Both the position numbers and the translations under genes were made by a program. The notes below the pieces were generated by a model that searched no databases, was not told where the DNA came from, and saw nothing but the letters and a program-made list of their open reading frames with translations. From Novosphingobium olei (GTDB lineage: Bacteria; Pseudomonadota; Alphaproteobacteria; Sphingomonadales; Sphingomonadaceae), in NCBI RefSeq assembly GCF_012927405.1, contig NZ_JABBGM010000015.1, forward strand, positions 1 to 64,000: a stretch of DNA of 64,000 nucleotides, given 5' to 3'. This document shows positions 59,739 to 64,000 of the stretch, one piece after another (within the stretch, counting starts at the first letter, position 1; the number at the start of each line of letters is the position of its first letter).

Positions 59739-59894
59739 TATGGGGACCTGTTGTTGTGTGTGCTTGCAGGTGCAGGTCTCGCAGCCTTATGATCGCTTCC
59801 GGGATGGTATCGTGGCCGCGTGTCGCACGATGACCGGTTCCGATGCCGTTTCGCGTCATCAGGTGCCGGAGGTCCATCGATGCAGCACTATGCC
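59739..59894 (+). repeat. 156-bp direct repeat, copy 2 (native DUF1173 leader)
   Basis: This is the intact context: the repeat ends with the start codon and first codons of the DUF1173 gene and has GGAGG 8 bases before the ATG. Copy 1 lies 3.7 kb upstream at 56,073-56,228 in the same orientation. The two enclose the MNT-HEPN remnant, the Fic gene, the LysG/LysE pair and the IS3 scrap. Confidence 0.85.
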
Positions 59895-61073
59895 CTGCTG
59901 GAGCGCGAAGTCGGCGAGGACGATCCGCGTCTTGGCGTCTTGCTGGCCGAAGCCCACAGCCGGCGCGAGCGCGCGATCTGCCTGTGCAGGCGCGATCACA
60001 AGCTGCCGCTCTACATTGCCCGCCGGCAGGGCAGCTATGTCCTGGCGCGCTGGCCCGGCACGGGCGCGCGCCATGCCTCGGCCTGCAACCATTACGAGGC
60101 GCCCGATTTCCTGACCGGGCTGGGCCAGGTCCGGGGATCGGCGATGGTCGAGCACGAGGACAACGGAGAGACCGAGCTGAAGTTCGCCTTCCCGCTCTCG
60201 CGAGGGCCGGCGCGCGCCGCCTCCTCGTCCTTCACCAATGACAAACCGGAAGTGCGCTCCAACGGTTTGCGCCTGACAATGCGCGGGCTGCTCCATGTGC
60301 TGTGGGACAAGGCCGAACTCACGCACTGGCATCCGCGCATGGCGGGCAAGCGCAACTGGTTCGTGGTCCGCCGGGCGCTGGTCCACGCCGCGCTTGGCTG
60401 CAAGGCGCGCGGGCAGACGCTGGCCCAGGTGCTGTTCGTGCCCGAGACCTTCCAGCTCGACCGCAAGGAGGACCTCGTCGGCAGGCGTCGGACCGACCTC
60501 GCCATGGCCCATGCCTCCCGTGACGCGATCATGATCGTGATCGGCGAGGTCAAGGCGATCGAGCCTGCGCGCTTCGTCGAAAAGATCTTGGTCCGCCACC
60601 TGCCCGACTGGCCATTCCTGATGGATGAGGACATGGCGCGGCGCTTTCACAAGCGGTTTGCGATCGAGGAAGAACTTTGGCGATCGGATGGCGGCGGCGG
60701 CCACCTGGTCATGGGCGCGACGTTCTCGATCGGGGCGTCGGGCCTGCCGCAGCTGTGCGAGATCGCTGTCATGCCCGTAACCCGCGAATGGATTCCCTAC
60801 GAGAGCCTCGACGAACAGGTGTTGGTGAACAAAGCGATCGGCGAAAGTCGCCGCCTGGTCAAAGGCCTGCGGGTCAACCTGGGGCCGGAGCGGCCGATCG
60901 CCAGCATCGCGCTCAAGGATACGGGGCTCGATGCCACGGCCATCCACCTCGTGCGCAACGTTCCCGATCCGGCCTACGATGATGCGCTGGCGGCGCTGAT
61001 GCAGACACCGGGCGTCCGACACGTGGTCTGGCAACCGGGCGAAGACCTGCCGCCGCCCGAACCCCGGCGTTGA
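59880..61073 (+). CDS. DUF1173 plasmid protein
   Basis: A 397-residue protein of the DUF1173 family, found almost only on alphaproteobacterial plasmids and islands. It starts MQHYALLEREVGEDDPRLGV, and the early part has ERAICLCRRDHKLPLYIARR and HASACNHYEAPDF, a cysteine/histidine set that may bind zinc, followed by TLAQVLFVPETFQLDRKEDL and AMAHASRDAIMIVIGEVKAI. No catalytic motif is known to me. The start is supported by GGAGG and by the boundary of the repeat. The function is unknown. Confidence 0.85.
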   Translation: MQHYALLEREVGEDDPRLGVLLAEAHSRRERAICLCRRDHKLPLYIARRQGSYVLARWPGTGARHASACNHYEAPDFLTGLGQVRGSAMVEHEDNGETELKFAFPLSRGPARAASSSFTNDKPEVRSNGLRLTMRGLLHVLWDKAELTHWHPRMAGKRNWFVVRRALVHAALGCKARGQTLAQVLFVPETFQLDRKEDLVGRRRTDLAMAHASRDAIMIVIGEVKAIEPARFVEKILVRHLPDWPFLMDEDMARRFHKRFAIEEELWRSDGGGGHLVMGATFSIGASGLPQLCEIAVMPVTREWIPYESLDEQVLVNKAIGESRRLVKGLRVNLGPERPIASIALKDTGLDATAIHLVRNVPDPAYDDALAALMQTPGVRHVVWQPGEDLPPPEPRR

Positions 61074-61105
61074 CCGCGCGCGGACGAAGGTCAGGCGCGC
61101 GGCAT

Positions 61106-61123
61106 GTGGGGCCATAGCCCCAC
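61106..61123 (+). terminator. Hairpin after the DUF1173 gene
   Basis: A perfect stem GTGGGGC-CATA-GCCCCAC lies 33 bases after the DUF1173 stop without a T-run. A sibling, GTGGGGC-TATTC-GCCCCAC, sits at the end of the 50-residue ORF (55,735-55,753). It may stabilise the 3' end rather than terminate by itself. Confidence 0.4.
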
Positions 61124-61150
61124 TACGCCCGCGTGCCTTCTGCCCGACAG

Positions 61151-61189
61151 AAAAGGAAAAGGAAGAACGCGGGAGCCGAAGCCCCCGCG
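61151..61189 (-). terminator. Rho-independent terminator after the DUF2493 gene
   Basis: On the minus strand the stem CGCGGGGGC/GCTCCCGCG (one mismatch) with loop TTCG is followed by a T-rich tail (TTCTTCCTTTTCCTTTTCTG). It lies 18 bases beyond the DUF2493 stop. Confidence 0.65.
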
Positions 61190-61206
61190 CCCTTCTCGAT
61201 GCGACG

Positions 61207-62232
61207 CTAGAATTCGCGCTGGCGCCGCGCGAACCGCAGTTGGCCCTTTACCGGCGCCCCGTCAGGAAACGCGGCCTGCTGGTGGCTGGCTGCGAACGCG
61301 TGATAGGGAACGCCCGCGTCGCGCACCCGCATCAGGAGGTTTGCCTGAAGTCCTGAGCCTTCGCAGACGATAGCGTGCACGGGCTTCAGGGCCATCATCT
61401 GCTCGTTGCGCGCAAAGCCCGCCCGCTTGCCAAGCGACCGGTTGAGCGTGAAGCGCACCGTGGGCACCCCGCGTGACGCAGCCCATGCGTGAGCGATCTG
61501 GTCGCAGCCCTTGTGCTGCGCGGTGGTTGCCAGGATCATGCTCGGGATCCGGGTGCGCGTATCGTCGAGCGCCTTATAGAGCAGTTCGTGATCGTGCCAG
61601 GCATCGCCGCCCGAGAAGATCACCACAGGTCCGGTCGGCGCATGCGCCTCGCGGCGCTTGGCCGCACGCGCGGCCAGGAAATCGCGCGCATCGATCTGGC
61701 TCGCGGTCGTTGCCGAACTGACGCGCGAGCCGCGCACGGTCGAAAACGGCCGTCCGGTTTCTGCGCGGAAGACTTCGGCGGCATGATCGCGCATGCACTC
61801 CATCGCCTCGCGGCAGCTTTCGAGGGTTTCGCAAAGGAGCCGGGTATCCTCGACCTGAGTGGCGTGGATTTCTGAAGGGTCGGAGATCCGCACCAGTTGG
61901 TTCAGCTCCTTGGCAGCATCATCCTCGCGGCCCTCGATGCGCTTGGCGACAGCATGGAAGCTGTTGGCAAAGCCCCAGGCCAAATCACCTGCGAATGGTT
62001 CGAGCCGCGTATCGCGCAACACGTCGAACAGCGTGGTCATGACCATCTCGACCGCGGCACGCGCCTGGTCGGGATCGGGCATGAACTGCACTTGCGGCTC
62101 CTCGACGATCGAGAGCTTGGCGCGCTCGTCGTGCTCGATGAAGGCGTAGGCATAAGTCGAGGCCCGCTCGCTTGCGGCGGTTTCCTCGGCGATGAAGCTC
62201 GCAAGATCAGCGAAGGTCGTGAAGGTCTGCAT
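61207..62232 (-). CDS. DUF2493 domain protein (SLOG-like)
   Basis: A 341-residue protein with a C-terminal DUF2493 domain, a Rossmann-like SLOG relative: PVVIFSGGDAWHDHELLYKA, LATTAQHKGCDQIAHAWAAS, RGVPTVRFTLNRSLGKRAGF, ARNEQMMALKPVHAIVCEGS. The N-terminal 200 residues are mostly helical with no known motif. The ATG at 62,232 has AGGAG 9 bases upstream. These genes accompany DUF1173 and ssb on alphaproteobacterial plasmids. SLOG proteins bind nucleotides or nucleotide signals; what this one binds is unknown. Its leader carries a conserved hairpin element. Confidence 0.85.
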   Translation of the reverse strand: MQTFTTFADLASFIAEETAASERASTYAYAFIEHDERAKLSIVEEPQVQFMPDPDQARAAVEMVMTTLFDVLRDTRLEPFAGDLAWGFANSFHAVAKRIEGREDDAAKELNQLVRISDPSEIHATQVEDTRLLCETLESCREAMECMRDHAAEVFRAETGRPFSTVRGSRVSSATTASQIDARDFLAARAAKRREAHAPTGPVVIFSGGDAWHDHELLYKALDDTRTRIPSMILATTAQHKGCDQIAHAWAASRGVPTVRFTLNRSLGKRAGFARNEQMMALKPVHAIVCEGSGLQANLLMRVRDAGVPYHAFAASHQQAAFPDGAPVKGQLRFARRQREF

Positions 62233-62366
62233 GACGTCTAGCTCCTGATGAGACCGTTTCGTCATCGGCTTGATGACCCCGTCCATCCGGCAAGCCGTGC
62301 CCAGCTCGGTCAGGGACGTTGACCGGGAAGCTGGTGCGCGCTCGCGCGCGCCGGACCCCGGTTGAC

Positions 62367-62441
62367 GCCGCGAAGCGGGGCATGGGGGTGCCGATTTTGT
62401 GGGACTTGCCCCCGCAAAATTGGGGGAACCATGCATCCTTG
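62367..62441 (-). ncRNA. Structured leader element (GGTGCC/ATTTT hairpin), copy 2
   Basis: The plus strand shows GCCGCGAAGCGGGG, then GGGGGTGCCGATTTTG, apical TGGGACTTGCCCCCG, CAAAATTGGGGGAACC and CATCCTTGA. The stem pairs as in copy 1 at 55,969-56,038 with the same 3-base bulge, but the tip is a different, longer stem. It lies 135 bases upstream of the DUF2493 start in the leader orientation. Confidence 0.5.
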
Positions 62442-62583
62442 ACGGGGCGCCAGGCCGGGTTGCCATACTGGGAGGACACACAGCCCAATGGCATTTTCAG
62501 TTCTTCTTCCGAATTCTCCCCTGCCCCCCCGCTTCACCACGGCGGTTCCGGTTTGCGGCGAGACCTTTGGGTCCAGAGACATG

Positions 62584-62614
62584 AAAAAGGGGCCAGCGCT
62601 TGCGCGCCGGCCCC
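62584..62614 (-). terminator. Rho-independent terminator after the 62,636 gene
   Basis: Read on the minus strand, GGGGCCGGCGC-GCAA-GCGCTGGCCCC pairs with one G-T wobble and is followed by five T. It lies 22 bases beyond the stop of the small gene at 62,636 and is a clear intrinsic terminator. Confidence 0.82.
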
Positions 62615-62635
62615 GTGAGAGCAGGGAATGGGATA

Positions 62636-62965
62636 TCAGTGGAGCGGGCTATCCCCACCCAGCCAGCCCTCGAGGCTCGAGAGCTGGTGTTCGGTGGCCA
62701 CCAGCGCCCAGGCGGCGGCGAGGTCGTGGTAGTATTCATCGTCGACGATGGCGTCGGGGCTCGCCTCCCCATGCTCGGCTTCTTCCCAGGCCCGGGCGTG
62801 CGCGGCATCGGTCGCATTGGCGATGGCGCCTGCCAGACACGCGGCGATCTCGTTGGGGGTGAACCTTGCCGCCTGCTTGCGTAGCCGGTTGACGATGGCG
62901 GGGTTGGTGGCGGCGATCGAATGGCTGACCGTCGCGATCTCGGAAAAGTCGGTGAAAGCGAACAT
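62636..62965 (-). CDS. Small conserved plasmid protein of unknown function
   Basis: A 109-residue acidic protein starting at 62,965 with GGGAG 9 bases upstream. It reads MFAFTDFSEIATVSHSIAAT, NPAIVNRLRKQAARFTPNEI, AACLAGAIANATDAAHARAW and DDEYYHDLAAAWALVATEHQ. It looks mostly helical, with no cysteine pair or membrane segment. It lies between ssb and DUF2493, as similar small genes do on related plasmids. No function can be proposed from the sequence. Confidence 0.7.
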   Translation of the reverse strand: MFAFTDFSEIATVSHSIAATNPAIVNRLRKQAARFTPNEIAACLAGAIANATDAAHARAWEEAEHGEASPDAIVDDEYYHDLAAAWALVATEHQLSSLEGWLGGDSPLH

Positions 62966-62988
62966 GGCTTGTCTCCCGAAATGAGAGC

Positions 62989-63011
62989 GGGCGGCCCTTT
63001 GGGGGCCGCCC
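62989..63011 (-). other. Strong hairpin between ssb-like gene and small gene
   Basis: GGGCGGCCC-TTTGG-GGGCCGCCC forms a perfect 9-bp stem 10 bases after the ssb-like stop and 23 bases before the next start. There is no T-run, so it is more likely an mRNA stabiliser or processing site than a terminator. Confidence 0.5.
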
Positions 63012-63021
63012 GGCGCTGGGT

Positions 63022-63350
63022 TCAGAGGAACTCGATCTCGTCGGCGACGATCTCGGTGTTGTAGTAGGTGCGGCCATTCTGCTCGTTGCGGGTGTAGCGG
63101 ATCTCGCCGGTGACCAGCAGCTTGTCGCCCTTCTTCTGTTGTTGGCGATCGCCTTGCCGAGGCCGCCGAAGGCCTTGACGGTGTGGAACTGGTCGTAGGT
63201 TTCGGTGTAGCCGTTCTCGTCCTTCTGGACCTGGCCCTCGCGGATGATCGGCTTGCTCGTCACCAGCGTGAACATCACGCCGCCCTTGCTGTCGTTGCCG
63301 AAACGCGAGACCTCGGCGGTGATGCGGCCGGAGAGGAAAACCTTGTTCAT
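63022..63350 (-). pseudogene. ssb: Second single-stranded DNA-binding protein gene, frameshifted
   Basis: From the ATG at 63,350 the frame reads MNKVFLSGRITAEVSRFGND, SKGGVMFTLVTSKPIIREGQ and FHTVKAFGGLGKAIANN, then breaks. A different frame continues KKGDKLLVTGEIRYTRNEQN, GRTYYNTEIVADEIEFL, stop at 63,022. A single missing base between about 63,137 and 63,138 (a CAG codon reading AG) joins both into a roughly 110-residue SSB. As sequenced the frame runs on to 62,736 with an arginine-rich tail. It is either a recent pseudogene or a base-calling error. It shares a leader hairpin with the first ssb. Confidence 0.8.
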
Positions 63351-63438
63351 GTCTCAAACCCTTTCGTCGTCTTCGGCGGGCCTTTCCCGCCGGGATGAAA
63401 GGCAGCGAAGACCGGGCATGAGGGGGCTTTGCACCGAG

Positions 63439-63456
63439 CGGGCGGCATGCCGCCCG
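63439..63456. repeat. GC palindrome in the second ssb leader
   Basis: CGGGCGGC-AT-GCCGCCCG is a perfect 18-bp palindrome about 90 bases upstream of the ssb-like start. It could be a hairpin in the leader or an operator. The first ssb leader has no direct counterpart. Confidence 0.4.
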
Positions 63457-63482
63457 GGCGAGGGGAACCGGCAGGGGACCCA

Positions 63483-63540
63483 AGTGGTGCGGGCAGTCGG
63501 CCGTCAGGCCGACAACACGGTTGGACCCCGCGCCGGTTGC
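63483..63540 (-). ncRNA. Structured leader element upstream of ssb (copy 2)
   Basis: The plus strand shows AGTGGTGCGGGCAG, hairpin TCGGCC-GTCA-GGCCGA (63,497-63,512), CAACACGGT, and GCGCCGGTTGC at the end. Compared with copy 1 at 11,941, the flanks are identical while all stem sequence has changed with pairing kept. It lies 133 bases upstream of the second ssb start. Confidence 0.5.
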
Positions 63541-63564
63541 AAAGCCGCCGCACGGTCGCAGTGT

Positions 63565-63888
63565 TCATCCCGTCTGGCGGGAGGGCTTGTCGAAACGCTC
63601 TGAAAGGGGCCGCAGACCATGGACGTTCCGGGCATTCCAGGCCGCAATCATCCGGAGGATGTGCACATCCTCGGCATCGCGTCGCAAGGGACCAGATGAC
63701 TGCGGTTGCGGCCCGCAGATCCTGCGCCGGGCCAGTACGGCAAGCACACGGCGAAGCACCTTCGACAATCCCCAGCCCGAGGCCGTATTGGCCCCCGGCC
63801 GATCGCCCTCCAAGAGAAGGGGCACGCTGCCACCGGCATGTTCCCTGCCACCCGCCAAGCACCGGTCCGCCGTCACGGACACAGGCAT
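63565..63888 (-). CDS. Possible small hypothetical protein
   Basis: A 107-residue minus-strand frame: MPVSVTADRCLAGGREHAGG, SVPLLLEGDRPGANTASGWG, LSKVLRRVLAVLARRRICGP and RDAEDVHILRMIAAWNARNV. It is rich in arginine, has no recognised domain and no strong ribosome site, and overlaps the end of the partial frame to its left in transcription. It could equally be a chance frame in high-GC DNA. Confidence 0.3.
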   Translation of the reverse strand: MPVSVTADRCLAGGREHAGGSVPLLLEGDRPGANTASGWGLSKVLRRVLAVLARRRICGPQPQSSGPLRRDAEDVHILRMIAAWNARNVHGLRPLSERFDKPSRQTG

Positions 63889-64000
63889 CGACGCGCGAAA
63901 TGCGTCATCGCGACAGCAGCCGGTGGAATCTCCCAGGGCGCGATCTCGATCGGCAGGCCGCCTGCTTCAGCATCAGCCCGAGCCTGCAGATCCCTCGAGC
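63873..64000 (-). CDS. Partial gene entering from the right edge
   Basis: A minus-strand frame open from the window edge encodes SRDLQARADAEAGGLPIEIA, PWEIPPAAVAMTHFARRCLC, P, then TGA at 63,873-63,875. It reads like the C-terminus of a real protein, but the visible 42 residues carry no family motif. The rest lies outside the window. Confidence 0.35.
   Translation of the reverse strand, partial: SRDLQARADAEAGGLPIEIAPWEIPPAAVAMTHFARRCLCP

Noticed and set aside
1..64000. CRISPR arrays, tRNA, tmRNA and rRNA genes
   Set aside because: No regularly spaced repeats, TTCRANTC/CCA-type tRNA ends or rRNA-like conserved stretches were seen.

Overview
The window looks like a stretch of a large, high-GC alphaproteobacterial replicon, most likely from the Sphingomonadaceae (Novosphingobium, Sphingobium or a relative). 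The clues are a MucR/Ros-type zinc-finger regulator, sphingomonad-type plasmid genes (MobF relaxase, TraD-like coupling protein, DUF1173, DUF2493, single-strand binding proteins) and the aerobic cob gene order. A megaplasmid or integrated conjugative island fits better than a core chromosome, because transfer genes sit at both ends. I saw no rRNA, tRNA or CRISPR array.

Layout. 1-1,840: a graveyard of insertion-sequence fragments (IS110, IS21, IS5, IS66) whose last member has cut off the 3' end of a dGTPase-like gene. 1,715-11,820: plasmid backbone on the minus strand (dgt, mucR, relaxase, coupling protein, a small RHH-like regulator, ssb), plus a plasmid regulator-like gene on the plus strand with a one-base frameshift. 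12,105-13,016: a fused nucleotidyltransferase-HEPN protein. 13,108-17,290: a minus-strand operon for a porin, a DUF6662-type envelope protein, an FMN-binding periplasmic protein, ApbE and a small membrane protein. A Fur-box-like sequence precedes it, so it may be an iron-linked extracytoplasmic flavin electron-transfer module.

17,887-42,435 is the centrepiece: a near-complete oxygen-dependent (CobG/CobF/CobN) adenosylcobalamin pathway. One cobalamin riboswitch leads a TonB-dependent receptor and a Ni/Co permease. A second leads cobW, cobN, cobG, H, I, J, (K), L, E, M, B, F, O, bluB, a DUF1636 gene, cobT, cobC, cobS, cobD, cbiB, cobQ and cobU. Most of these genes overlap by 1-14 bases and are probably translationally coupled. 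cobK is the exception: it lies antisense between cobJ and cobL and overlaps both. cobA and the CobS/CobT chelatase subunits that partner CobN are not in the window.

42,606-44,023 holds a DUF1326/DUF2182 pair. 44,055-45,080 holds remnants of ligD and of an integrase. 45,186-52,008 is a Cus-type copper/silver efflux cassette (two small periplasmic proteins, then cusC, B, A, F). 52,270-55,488 holds a toxin-antitoxin pair and two translationally coupled tyrosine recombinases, which look like the integration module for the copper cassette. 55,741-64,000 returns to plasmid-type genes: a 50-residue ORF, a Fic protein, a LysG/LysE amino-acid export pair, DUF1173, DUF2493, a small conserved protein and a frameshifted second ssb.

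The least explained signals are non-coding. Two different hairpin leaders each occur twice, one upstream of both ssb genes and one upstream of DUF2493 and of the 50-residue ORF; the paired stems differ in sequence but keep pairing. There is also a 156-bp direct repeat (95 percent identical) of the DUF1173 leader, and palindromic operator candidates beside the transfer genes.
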